A stretch of DNA of 64,000 nucleotides from Cytophagales bacterium (GTDB lineage Bacteria > Bacteroidota > Bacteroidia > Cytophagales > Cyclobacteriaceae), in contig JAAFHY010000001.1 of the NCBI GenBank assembly GCA_013298505.1, forward strand, positions 62,001 through 126,000, in the 5' to 3' direction. Shown in pieces: positions 53,162-61,955 of this stretch. The notes under the pieces are model-generated. The model was not told where the DNA came from. It did not search any database and worked only from the letters and a program-made list of their open reading frames with translations. The translations under genes were made by a program, and so were the position numbers. Positions within the stretch are counted from its first letter, which is position 1, and each line of letters starts with the position of its first letter.

Positions 53162-53494
53162 ATGAGCCGCTCCACATCAACCTCTACTTCGTTAGCCACC
53201 ATCATTTTATTAGTCATCACCTTTCCTATTTGGTTTTCCATAGGTGCTGGACTGTTTGGCGTGGCAGTTGGAATCTTAGGTGCATTGTTTGGAGTGATGG
53301 TAGCCATTCTTGGAATTTGTTTTGCGATCATAACATTTCCTTTCAAAATACTTTTTGGCTCGGGAGATGATTGGGGTTGGCACTTCGATATTGATTTACC
53401 ATTCTTTCATACCAACAATGGCTTTTTGGTTTTAATTCTGGTGGCCATTGTGATCGTGTTAATACAAAAGCGAAAATCTCCTGCGAGAAGATAG
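53162..53494 (+). CDS. Small polytopic membrane protein
   Basis: 110 residues from the ATG at 53162; the track's GTG start adds seven. A Ser/Thr-rich N-terminus precedes two to three long hydrophobic helices (LATIILLVITFPIWFSIGAGLFG...FAIITFPFKILFG), a short Trp/Asp-rich hydrophilic loop (GSGDDWGWHFDIDLPFFHTNNG) and a final helix. No family recognised. It follows the efflux operon but has a 133-base leader of its own. Confidence 0.7.
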   Translation: MSRSTSTSTSLATIILLVITFPIWFSIGAGLFGVAVGILGALFGVMVAILGICFAIITFPFKILFGSGDDWGWHFDIDLPFFHTNNGFLVLILVAIVIVLIQKRKSPARR

Positions 53495-53519
53495 TCAGAT
53501 TTTGTTTCTGACTACTTTG

Positions 53520-53539
53520 TGATTTAGTGCCTTCGTGGC
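53520..53539. repeat. Dispersed intergenic repeat, copy near 53.5 kb
   Basis: TGATTTAGTGCCTTCGTGGC, 18 of 20 bases shared with 35208-35227. It lies between two convergent genes. Confidence 0.55.
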
Positions 53540-53556
53540 GCAAAAGAATCTACAAC

Positions 53557-54546
53557 TCAATTAATCTTCTGATTGACTTTATACGCCTGAATATGATTGC
53601 GCAGCGCGTCTTGCCAGGTAAGGTCAGCATCCCACTTAGTTCCTAGAAAAATATTCCCATACTCGATGTTCTTAAAGTAGAATTTATATACCGCTTGATC
53701 GGCCGGAATGGTTTTAATCTGAAAATCGGTTTCTACAAACATGGCCGTAGAAATTGAGCGGGCAACTTGTGTTACATCATATCCCAGAATCTCTTTGGCT
53801 ACAATGCCTCGTGCATGTATAAACCGCAAGATGGTGCGAAAGCCTTTGGTATAGAGCGATTCTTCGGTAGCATCGACATCAACCAATTCATACTTTAGCG
53901 GAAAATTCGCTTTCAGGTAAGCTTCCAACTCTGCATCATCGGCAGCATTGCCAAACTTTGGAATTGCTGTTTTAAATGATTTAACTTCTATTGGAAAACT
54001 TTCGTTGATACGCCCAATAAACGGATTAATGATAATATCCATTTCGGGCAAATCGTTGATTAGAAAATTTTGCTTTCTTAAATTACTAACCGCAAACCGA
54101 TAGACTGTTCGGAGCAATTCATTCAACGAAACATTTTCTTGTTTCCATGCGGGCGCGTTGTTATCAACCAAATCTTTCTTTCCGTTAAAATTGCAGAAGA
54201 TGAGTCTGTAACCTTTCTCATCTTTTTGAAATAGAATTAAAAATTTGATGCTACGGTTAGCCATGTACGATGCGTAAGCTTTACGCACATCTTGACCAGC
54301 CAACATACGGTGAATATCAAAATACGCAACGGCATCAATGCCTGTTTGTTGAAAAAAGCGCTGGCACTCTTCTAACTCTTTTTGTGGTATGGAGCTTTGA
54401 AACAACACGACCGAGCGCGTTGCAAGAAGCTCGGTAGGTATGGTAGGGGAAAAACTGAGCCTCGCCATCAGTTCAGATTCTTCGGCTGGCTGTGCCCATG
54501 TGGGGCAGCAACAAAACAAAACAAAAAGTATAGAGAGGTATCGCAC
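53557..54546 (-). CDS. Exported protein of unknown function
   Basis: 329 residues starting at a GTG; an in-frame stop three codons upstream excludes earlier starts. A signal peptide (LFVLFCCCPTWAQ) is present. The mature part mixes helices and strands: ATRSVVLFQSSIPQKELEECQRFFQQTGIDAVAYFDI suggests a Rossmann-like first half, and the second half ends with TWQDALRNHIQAYKVNQ. I recognise no family. It is the only gene on its transcript. Confidence 0.75.
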   Translation of the reverse strand: MRYLSILFVLFCCCPTWAQPAEESELMARLSFSPTIPTELLATRSVVLFQSSIPQKELEECQRFFQQTGIDAVAYFDIHRMLAGQDVRKAYASYMANRSIKFLILFQKDEKGYRLIFCNFNGKKDLVDNNAPAWKQENVSLNELLRTVYRFAVSNLRKQNFLINDLPEMDIIINPFIGRINESFPIEVKSFKTAIPKFGNAADDAELEAYLKANFPLKYELVDVDATEESLYTKGFRTILRFIHARGIVAKEILGYDVTQVARSISTAMFVETDFQIKTIPADQAVYKFYFKNIEYGNIFLGTKWDADLTWQDALRNHIQAYKVNQKIN

Positions 54547-54623
54547 AGAAACTTAATAACAATGTAATTGAACGCAATATAACAACTACTATTGTGCCAT
54601 GCGCATGTCATAGTCAAAGAAGG

Positions 54624-54947
54624 TTAGACCACAGCGATAAAAACACCATCGCTATTTTGTTTGACAGGAAACGTTTCTAAATCTCTACATCGCTCGGCAC
54701 ACTCTCTTCCTGTCTTGATATTGAACCGATAGCCGTGCCAAGGGCAAACCACTTCACCCATATAATTGATCGCCCCGTTGCTCAAACTCTCTCCATTGTG
54801 TGGGCATTTGTTTTCAAAAGCATAGAGTTCGTTTTCGCGTAGCACTAAACAAACCGTTTTGCCCTTTACAACAAATCGCTGAGGCACATTTTCGCGCAAA
54901 GTATGCTGTGCCTCAACGGCCGATTCAAAAATCTTAATCCACTCCAT
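54624..54947 (-). CDS. Rieske [2Fe-2S] ferredoxin
   Basis: 107 residues from the ATG at 54947; the TTG upstream adds a stretch unlike the family. The cluster ligands are in CPHNGESLS and CPWHGYRFN (C-x-H and C-x2-H, 17 residues apart), with the usual ECAERCRDLETFPV end. Small soluble Rieske proteins carry electrons to oxygenases or reductases; no such partner is adjacent. An additional CAERC pair after the cluster motif is notable but may be unrelated. Confidence 0.92.
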   Translation of the reverse strand: MEWIKIFESAVEAQHTLRENVPQRFVVKGKTVCLVLRENELYAFENKCPHNGESLSNGAINYMGEVVCPWHGYRFNIKTGRECAERCRDLETFPVKQNSDGVFIAVV

Positions 54948-55012
54948 TAAAATTAAGTTTGGCGGGGTGCTACTTTTCTTTACCTTCAAGTCAATAACTC
55001 CGTAAAATTACA

Positions 55013-56320
55013 ATGAAGTACACTTACTTTTTACTGCTGGCATTGTGTTCAACACTTGCCGCCCAAGCGCAAGTAAATCTTAAATTACAAGCCAAGCTTG
55101 AACTACAAGCAAAAGAAATCGAAGCTAAAATGATAGAGTGGCGCAGGCACCTCCATCAATATCCCGAGCTTTCAAATCGCGAAACAAAGACAGGTGCTTA
55201 CATAGTAGCACATTTAAAGTCGCTGGGTATTGAAGTGCAATATCCAATAGCAAAAACAGGGGTTGTTGGTTTATTGAAAGGAGACAAACCCGGGCCGGTA
55301 ATTGCACTGCGTGCCGACATGGACGGGCTGCCCGTAACGGAGCGAAGTTCGCTGCCGTTTGCCTCAAAAGAGAAAACTATTTTCAACGGACAAGAAGCCG
55401 GAGTGATGCACGCCTGTGGTCACGATGCACACATGGCTATGTTAATGGCTGTGGCCGAAATATTATCTAAGAATAAAAACGAACTGAAAGGCACCATTAA
55501 ATTTTTCTTTCAGCCTGCAGAAGAAGGGGGTTTGCCCAGCGATGGAACTTCTGGAGCGGAACTGATGATAAAGGAGGGCGTGATGGAAAATCCCAAGGTA
55601 GATGTAGTGTTTGGATTACACATACAATCTTTGAGACCCAGTGGCAAAATTACTTTGAAGCCCGAAGGATTGATGGCAGCCGTTGATGGCCTCACTATTA
55701 AAGTGACGGGAAAGGGCGCGCACGGTGCAACACCATGGGACGGTGTAGACCCCATTATGGTATCGAGCCAAATAATGACAGGGCTACAAACCATTGTAAG
55801 CCGACAATCAGAACTAACGAAAGCGGGAGTGGTAATTACGATTGGAAGTATCCATTCGGGCAATAGAGGTAACATCATTCCTGAAATCGCATTGATGGAA
55901 GGCACTATCCGCACGTTTGATGTTTCGATGCAAACCAACGTGCATGAGAAAATAAAACAGACTGTAACAAAAATTGCTGAGTCGGCAGGGGCCACCGCAG
56001 AAGCTATCATAAGCACTGGGTATCCTGTAACATACAACGATCCAGCATTGACTGCCCTGATGATACCCAGCTTGCAACGGGCCGCAGGTAAAGAAAATGT
56101 AATACAAATACCAGCCGTTACCATGGCCGAAGATTTTTCTTTCTTTCAACAAAAAGCACCAGGCGTTTTCTTTTTTCTAGGAGCCTACCCTACCGATGAA
56201 AAATTAGAAAAGCAACCCGTACACCACACAGCCGATTTTATGATCGATGAAAAATCATTTGTTACTGGTGTGAAGGCACTGTTGGCGTTGACTACCGATT
56301 ACATGTTTATTAAAAAATAA
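55013..56320 (+). CDS. Exported M20 family amidohydrolase
   Basis: 435 residues with a signal peptide (YFLLLALCSTLAAQAQ). The M20D (hippurate/IAA-amino acid hydrolase) features are WRRHLHQYPELSNRETKTG, LRADMDGLPV, the metal-binding HACGHDAHMAML with Cys and His, FQPAEEGG, FGLHIQS and AEDFSFFQQKAPGVFFFLG. These enzymes split N-acylated amino acids or small peptides. A co-directional propeller gene starts 8 bases later. Length is typical. Confidence 0.93.
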   Translation: MKYTYFLLLALCSTLAAQAQVNLKLQAKLELQAKEIEAKMIEWRRHLHQYPELSNRETKTGAYIVAHLKSLGIEVQYPIAKTGVVGLLKGDKPGPVIALRADMDGLPVTERSSLPFASKEKTIFNGQEAGVMHACGHDAHMAMLMAVAEILSKNKNELKGTIKFFFQPAEEGGLPSDGTSGAELMIKEGVMENPKVDVVFGLHIQSLRPSGKITLKPEGLMAAVDGLTIKVTGKGAHGATPWDGVDPIMVSSQIMTGLQTIVSRQSELTKAGVVITIGSIHSGNRGNIIPEIALMEGTIRTFDVSMQTNVHEKIKQTVTKIAESAGATAEAIISTGYPVTYNDPALTALMIPSLQRAAGKENVIQIPAVTMAEDFSFFQQKAPGVFFFLGAYPTDEKLEKQPVHHTADFMIDEKSFVTGVKALLALTTDYMFIKK

Positions 56321-56328
56321 TCAACATC

Positions 56329-57189
56329 ATGAAATTGATAATTGTTATTCTTTTTATTGCTGGATCAAGTTTGTACGCGCAAACGGGGTCAGAAATTTTT
56401 CTTTTTGATTTACACCAAAAGAAGAATTCACTTACTCTTTCTAATCCAAAGAATATTACCAACCATACAGGTTACGACAATCAGCCTTCATTTCATTCTG
56501 ATAAGCCGCTGGTTTACTATTCGTCATTCAATGAGGATGGTCGATCAGATATAAAAATTTACAATTTTAAAACAGACGAGACCAAGTCTCTTACTAAAAC
56601 GACCGAACGAGAATACTCCCCCACCCTCACGCCAGATAAAAAATTTATTTCGTGCATCATTCAACGTGATAATAATGCACAGGATTTAGGAAAGTACCCA
56701 GTGCAAGGCGGACAACCATCCGTAATCATCGACAACTTAATTGTTGGCTACCATGCGTGGATAGATGATTCTCGATTACTGCTCTTTGTTTTAGGCGAAC
56801 CGCAAACCTTGAGACTGTATGATACGAAGACGAGAACAGATAAAATCTTAGCAGAGAAGATTGGCAGATCACTGCATTCAATTCCGGGTCAGAATGCGAT
56901 GAGCTTTGTGCATAAAGTTTCGGAGAGCGAATGGATTATCAAACGATTAGATAAAATGACTGGAACGATCACCGATATTGCCACAACGTTGCCCAGCCGC
57001 GAGGATTTGTGTTGGACATCCGATGGGAAAATTATTATGAGCGATGGTACTAAGATTTACTACCTCGATCCGGCCAATGAAAAAAAATGGATAGAAATAT
57101 CCATGGCCGCTAATGAAAAGATAAAAGGCATTACGCGATTAGCCATCAACAAAAAAGGAAACAAGCTGGCGATGGTAGTAGTTGAGTAA
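56329..57189 (+). CDS. Exported TolB-like beta-propeller protein
   Basis: 286 residues with a signal peptide (LIIVILFIAGSSLYAQ). Repeating WD40-like/PD40 blades are visible (YDNQPSFHSDKPLVYYSSFNEDGRSDIKIYNF; REYSPTLTPDKKFISCIIQ; LCWTSDGKIIMSDG), about five to six. No enzymatic domain. It starts 8 bases after the M20 stop, so the two are co-transcribed and may act together on a substrate in the periplasm. Confidence 0.83.
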   Translation: MKLIIVILFIAGSSLYAQTGSEIFLFDLHQKKNSLTLSNPKNITNHTGYDNQPSFHSDKPLVYYSSFNEDGRSDIKIYNFKTDETKSLTKTTEREYSPTLTPDKKFISCIIQRDNNAQDLGKYPVQGGQPSVIIDNLIVGYHAWIDDSRLLLFVLGEPQTLRLYDTKTRTDKILAEKIGRSLHSIPGQNAMSFVHKVSESEWIIKRLDKMTGTITDIATTLPSREDLCWTSDGKIIMSDGTKIYYLDPANEKKWIEISMAANEKIKGITRLAINKKGNKLAMVVVE

Positions 57190-57221
57190 TTGGGAAATGA
57201 GGGCAGACTGTATAAGCGATT

Positions 57222-57878
57222 TTACTTCTCGCAAAAAGAACCTTTGGCAATATATAGTTTTTTGATGTCGAGTTCTATGAAGCCTTCGCGCACGGCAGGA
57301 TCTTTTTCGATGGTTTCTTTATCTAATTCGCCTTTTACAATCCAAATACCCCCCTCACTGTCACCAAAACTCCCTTCGGCAATGGTGTTGCCATCTTTCA
57401 TCATATCTTTTACATAGCGGTCGTGTTTTCCAAAAAGCTCGGGCGCATCTTGCACGTTGAACTTAGCAATGTTTGGTATAAAGCGAATGAACGAATAAGT
57501 AACCATTTCGTATTTCTCGCCTACAGCGCAAACACCGCCAACTTGCGGTGTGTAGGTGAGTATTTCTAATCTCCACCGATTGGCCTGAATGCCAGGATCC
57601 GCTTTCAACCACTCGACAACATCAGTTTGTAATTTGGTATTAAAAATAAAAATGCCTCCGCCTCCTTCAAATGGGCCTGCCACTAGTAGCTTACCTTCTT
57701 TTGCCATTTTGTTGATGTTCTCGAGGTGTCCCTCCATCAGCTTATCAAGTTCTCCTTTTGGCAGTTCGGGCAAATCAACTCGCTTGTGTAAAAAGACAAA
57801 AACATAGCTCGAATTTTTCTGCGCCAATAAATGGCTCTCACTTGTAAAAAGAAAAAGCAGGAATAGAAATTTCTTCAT
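57222..57878 (-). CDS. Exported protein with two YCII-like domains
   Basis: 218 residues with a signal peptide (FLFLLFLFTSESHLLAQ). Two tandem YCII-like ferredoxin-fold domains follow. Repeat 1: MEGHLENINKMAKEGKLLVAGPF...LKADPGIQANRWRLEIL. Repeat 2: FGKHDRYVKDMMKDGNTIAEGSF...EKDPAVREGFIELDI. Both keep the HxxxxxxMxxEGK-type His, and the DPG/DPA turn, so both could be active or binding units. YCII proteins are usually single-domain and cytosolic, which makes export unusual. The start is 1 base after the EamA stop codon, so the two are co-translated. Confidence 0.75.
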   Translation of the reverse strand: MKKFLFLLFLFTSESHLLAQKNSSYVFVFLHKRVDLPELPKGELDKLMEGHLENINKMAKEGKLLVAGPFEGGGGIFIFNTKLQTDVVEWLKADPGIQANRWRLEILTYTPQVGGVCAVGEKYEMVTYSFIRFIPNIAKFNVQDAPELFGKHDRYVKDMMKDGNTIAEGSFGDSEGGIWIVKGELDKETIEKDPAVREGFIELDIKKLYIAKGSFCEK

Positions 57879-57879
57879 A

Positions 57880-58800
57880 TCATTTCTGTTTACTGATAAT
57901 CCATACGCCCACTAAGATTAACAATGTGCCAATCAATTGCCAGAAGGTAACGGCTTCGCTTAAAAAAACATTAGCCAATACGATTGTAGATACCGGCCCT
58001 ACGCTTCCCACGATAGCCGTATTGTCTGAGCCCATTCGGTTAATGGCTGCGGTTACTAAATAGGAAGGAATGACAGTAGAAAAAACAGCCATCAAAAAAC
58101 TGTAAACATAAACCAGCGCAGGCAAATGAAATAATGACACTTGACTGAACGCGGCAAAGTGCAACAGTACACCCACCGAGGCAAAACTCATCGCATAACT
58201 GTTAAACTTTGAAGCTCCCACTTGTGGAATAAGTTGACCACTGCCAACGATATAGGCTGCATAGGTAAAGGCACAAATAAAAATATAAACAGACCCCAAC
58301 AGAAAATTCTTGCTTTGCTCAGCGCCCCAATCTATTTCGCTAGTAAAAGCGATAGCCAGTCCAACATAAGTAATAACAACCGCCAACCATTGTAGTGGTT
58401 TTATTTTTACTTTAAAGATGAGGGCAGACATTAGTAAAACCAACGTAGGGTAAACAAACAAAATAAGGCGTTCGATACTGGCCGAAACATAAGCGAGTCC
58501 TAAAAAATCGAGTAAGCTGCTGATGTAATAACCCAAGCAACCAACTACAGCAATATATGCCCACTGACGTGGAGTGAATTTTGTGTTCGTTGCTTTACTC
58601 GAAGAAATAAGAGCGGCCCCAACAAAAAAAGGCACAGAAAAAATCATTCGCCACGCAAGTAGAGTCAAGGCGTCTACATGCGTATCGCGATAAGCAAGTT
58701 TTACAAAGATGGCTTTGGTAGAAAAGCAGATTGCACCCAGCAACGCCAGCACGATGCCTTTTAGAATACGCTGATTATTATTGGTTAGAGAAGGGGTCAC
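57880..58800 (-). CDS. EamA/DMT family transporter
   Basis: 306 residues starting at a GTG, with ten hydrophobic helices in two EamA repeats (LKGIVLALLGAICFSTKAIFVKLAYR and FLLGSVYIFICAFTYAAYIVGSGQL). Members export or import small metabolites and amino acids; the substrate is not predictable. The next gene on the strand is the tandem YCII protein, one base after this stop. Confidence 0.9.
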   Translation of the reverse strand: MTPSLTNNNQRILKGIVLALLGAICFSTKAIFVKLAYRDTHVDALTLLAWRMIFSVPFFVGAALISSSKATNTKFTPRQWAYIAVVGCLGYYISSLLDFLGLAYVSASIERLILFVYPTLVLLMSALIFKVKIKPLQWLAVVITYVGLAIAFTSEIDWGAEQSKNFLLGSVYIFICAFTYAAYIVGSGQLIPQVGASKFNSYAMSFASVGVLLHFAAFSQVSLFHLPALVYVYSFLMAVFSTVIPSYLVTAAINRMGSDNTAIVGSVGPVSTIVLANVFLSEAVTFWQLIGTLLILVGVWIISKQK

Positions 58801-58845
58801 TTATCAAAGCAGCAAAGGCAATTCGCAAAAGTAAATAGGAAGCCA

Positions 58846-61794
58846 CTAGCTCATCAACATCTCTATATCTTCTCGAGTAAGCGCCTTCACTACATTCTCT
58901 TCGTTTTGAATGAGGTTTTCTGAAAGCTTCAATTTGTGTTTCTGCAGCGTAAGTATTTTTTCTTCTACCGTATTGCGGGTAATGAATTTATAGGTAAACA
59001 CTTTTTTCTTTTGTCCAATACGATGGGCGCGATCGGCCGCTTGTGCTTCAACGGCTGGGTTCCACCATGGATCTAAAATAAACACGTAGTCTGCCTCCGT
59101 TAAGTTAAGCCCAAGGCCGCCCGCTTTAATGGAAATCAAAAAAACTTTTAAGTCGGGGTTCTTATTAAATTTCTCTACTTGCTCTTTGCGATCGGTACTC
59201 GATCCATCTAAATAGGCGAAAGGGATTTTTCTGTCCTTCAGCATTTCTTTTACGATCTCCAAGTGTTTTACAAATTGACTAAACACTAGCAGCTTGTGGC
59301 CTTCTAGCAATGCGTTTTCGATCATGTGCGAAACATCTTCCAACTTTCCTGATTTGCCGGTATAATGGGCATCAATCATTTTTGGATGGTTAGAAATCTG
59401 CCGCAACTTGGTAAGCCCTTCTAAAATTTGAATGCGCGAACTGCCGATGCCCTCTTTGTCAATTAACTCAAGAAGTTTGTGGCGATAGAAGGATTTTACT
59501 TCTTCGTATTTTTCTTCTTGCTCTGGCGTCATATTGGTGTAGTACACGTTCTCTACCTTTTCGGGAAGATCAGTAGCCACCTGAGATTTTAACCTGCGCA
59601 ACATGAACGGCCTGATGATGCCATTGAGTTTCTTTGTTTTCGCCTCGTCTGCTTTTTTCTCAATGGGCAACTGATATTCTTTTTTGAAGAAAGTTTGTCC
59701 GCCCAAAAGCCCTGGGTTTATGAATGTCATTTGCGACCACAAATCAAGAGTCGTATTTTCTAGAGGAGTTCCTGTTAGTGTCAGTTTATATCTCGACTTT
59801 AACTGCATTACGGCTTTAGCAATATTTGCTGTGGGATTTTTTATTACCTGCGATTCGTCTAGAATTATATAGTTAAAATAAAATTTATCGAGCACGTCAA
59901 TATCTAGCCGAGTAATTCCATAAGAGGTAAGTACTAAATCATACTTGCTAAATCTACTTACATCTTTATTTCGGAGCGTACCAGTATAGGTTAAAATTTT
60001 TAGATCCGGAGTAAATTTGGCCGCTTCCATTTCCCAGTTGTATATCAGTGAAGTGGGCATCACCAGCAACGAAGTGCCTGCATTTCCCTTTTCTTTTTCG
60101 GACTGAAGCAGCGCTAATGTTTGCACCGTTTTTCCAAGGCCCATGTCATCGGCCAAGCAGCCGCCTAAATGAAATTCGTTTAGAAAACGCAACCAGTTAT
60201 ATCCCGCTTTTTGATATGGACGAAGTGTGCCATTGAATTGTGCGGGCAAGGCGTAATCTTTAATGCCAGTAAAAGATTGAAGATTGCGCAAGCGATCGCT
60301 CATGTGAACTTTTGCCAAGTTTCCCTCTTCCAGTTCGCTCACCAAATTAATGTGGTGCTTCTTAAGCATCGGCTTTTCATTTTCGCCATGCGTTTCGCTA
60401 AGAGCAAATAAATCGCCATACTTGATTAGCCAAGCATCGGGTATAATAGCGATTTCGCCATTGGGCAATTTGAATTCTACTTTCTTTTTGAGAATAAGCT
60501 TACGAAGTTCTTTGAACGAAATTTCGTATTCGCCAAATCGAATTTTTGCATGAATATCAAACCAATCGATGTTTTCTTTTACCTCTAATTCAATAACCGC
60601 CTTACCAACAAAATATTTCTTGTCGCGGTTTTCAGGTTGGTTAACTTCAAAACCTAAATTGAGCAAGTTTACCCGATTCTCGTTTATCCACGAGAAGGCG
60701 TGCGTTTTTTCGATGGCACACCGAAAGCCACGCAATGGCAACCCTAACTTAATTAATGTTTGTGCTGATTTTTTTTCGGAATCTATGTTTCGCTTTATGC
60801 GGTGGAAAACGTAATCGTCTTCTTTCTTTTCTACCGTAACGCTTATCGACCCAAAGGCATCACCACGGAATTTATATTTTCCATAGCGGAACGATAAATC
60901 GAAAACAATTTTTCCGGCCTCGTCATCACCATGCTCACCAGCATCTTGATTTGATCCAAAAAGAGAAGGAGAATTTTTTTCGGCAGCCGTTGGCAGTTCT
61001 GAAATAGTAAGCAGCGGGTGCGGGTCGTACTCGTGCTTTGCAATTTCAAAACCATTTGCCTCTATTTCATCAAAGGAAGCGATAAGCGGAGCCACAAAAC
61101 GGTTGTAGTAAGTCTCTTCTAAATTTTTAGGTATCACTACGTGCTTCTTGTTTAAGAAAGGCTGTAGCTTTTTACCATCAACAAATTTTTCAAATCCATA
61201 GAGTCTCCCGTTGAAAACCATCCAGGCGGGTTGCTTGCAAATCAAGTAGGCACTCGGGTTTGGTATATCAACGCGTTTGCCGCCATGCGAAATAGTAGGG
61301 TAGTAGTTGGTGTTTTCTTGGCTGCGTTGAAAATGAAATTGAATGGAAGCTCGTGTCTCCAACACTTCTAATTTTCGCCAAGTGGGCTCGCCATCGTTAC
61401 CCATTTCAAAAAGCATTTTGCCTTTTAGTTTTTCGAGCACTTGCGCCCTGCGCTTTTCCATATAGGCTTCAATCTGTTCTTGCAACAGTTCATCGCCCTT
61501 CTCTTTATGAAAGACTTTGCTGAAAAACTCATCTGGCTTCATTACTTTTTTTGAGAAGTGCTTAAGAACAGCATCTTGGTTCATGCTGTCCATCATATCG
61601 ATCAACTCAAAATCTCTTGTATCTAAACCTTTAGAAAATTCACGTGCATTTTTGGCCGAAATATTTTGATGTTGGTAAGTAAGCTTACCTTTTTCGTCTA
61701 AGTGCACGATGTACGACTCAAAAATATAGCCGAGGTACTCGTGCTGATATAGCGAGTAAATAATTTGAAAAGGTTGTGCCGCAGATACTTTCAT
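58846..61794 (-). CDS. SNF2 family DEAD/DEAH-like helicase
   Basis: 982 residues from the ATG at 61794; the track's earlier TTG adds 12. The first 500 residues have no catalytic motif and are typical of the bacterial SNF2 N-terminal extension. The motor then shows motif I DDMGLGKTVQT (about 545), motif II DESQ in place of DEAH, motif III GTPLENTTLDLWSQ, and motifs V-VI AGGLGLNLTEADYVFILDPWWNPAVEAQAADRAHRIGQ. The ATPase is expected to move along DNA and displace proteins such as RNA polymerase. It has no Zn-SWIM or nuclease domain. Monocistronic. Confidence 0.93.
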   Translation of the reverse strand: MKVSAAQPFQIIYSLYQHEYLGYIFESYIVHLDEKGKLTYQHQNISAKNAREFSKGLDTRDFELIDMMDSMNQDAVLKHFSKKVMKPDEFFSKVFHKEKGDELLQEQIEAYMEKRRAQVLEKLKGKMLFEMGNDGEPTWRKLEVLETRASIQFHFQRSQENTNYYPTISHGGKRVDIPNPSAYLICKQPAWMVFNGRLYGFEKFVDGKKLQPFLNKKHVVIPKNLEETYYNRFVAPLIASFDEIEANGFEIAKHEYDPHPLLTISELPTAAEKNSPSLFGSNQDAGEHGDDEAGKIVFDLSFRYGKYKFRGDAFGSISVTVEKKEDDYVFHRIKRNIDSEKKSAQTLIKLGLPLRGFRCAIEKTHAFSWINENRVNLLNLGFEVNQPENRDKKYFVGKAVIELEVKENIDWFDIHAKIRFGEYEISFKELRKLILKKKVEFKLPNGEIAIIPDAWLIKYGDLFALSETHGENEKPMLKKHHINLVSELEEGNLAKVHMSDRLRNLQSFTGIKDYALPAQFNGTLRPYQKAGYNWLRFLNEFHLGGCLADDMGLGKTVQTLALLQSEKEKGNAGTSLLVMPTSLIYNWEMEAAKFTPDLKILTYTGTLRNKDVSRFSKYDLVLTSYGITRLDIDVLDKFYFNYIILDESQVIKNPTANIAKAVMQLKSRYKLTLTGTPLENTTLDLWSQMTFINPGLLGGQTFFKKEYQLPIEKKADEAKTKKLNGIIRPFMLRRLKSQVATDLPEKVENVYYTNMTPEQEEKYEEVKSFYRHKLLELIDKEGIGSSRIQILEGLTKLRQISNHPKMIDAHYTGKSGKLEDVSHMIENALLEGHKLLVFSQFVKHLEIVKEMLKDRKIPFAYLDGSSTDRKEQVEKFNKNPDLKVFLISIKAGGLGLNLTEADYVFILDPWWNPAVEAQAADRAHRIGQKKKVFTYKFITRNTVEEKILTLQKHKLKLSENLIQNEENVVKALTREDIEMLMS

Positions 61795-61955
61795 GCTACA
61801 TAAGCCCGCTCGAATTGGATTAAACCACAAACGCTGAAAAAGTAGCGCAAACCTCTATTTTTCCAACATTTTACACTAAGCGGACTCGAAATTTAGCTAT
61901 TTTCAGCATACCAATTTTATGCATTTTGGTTAAGAACCTACACGTTCATTACATG

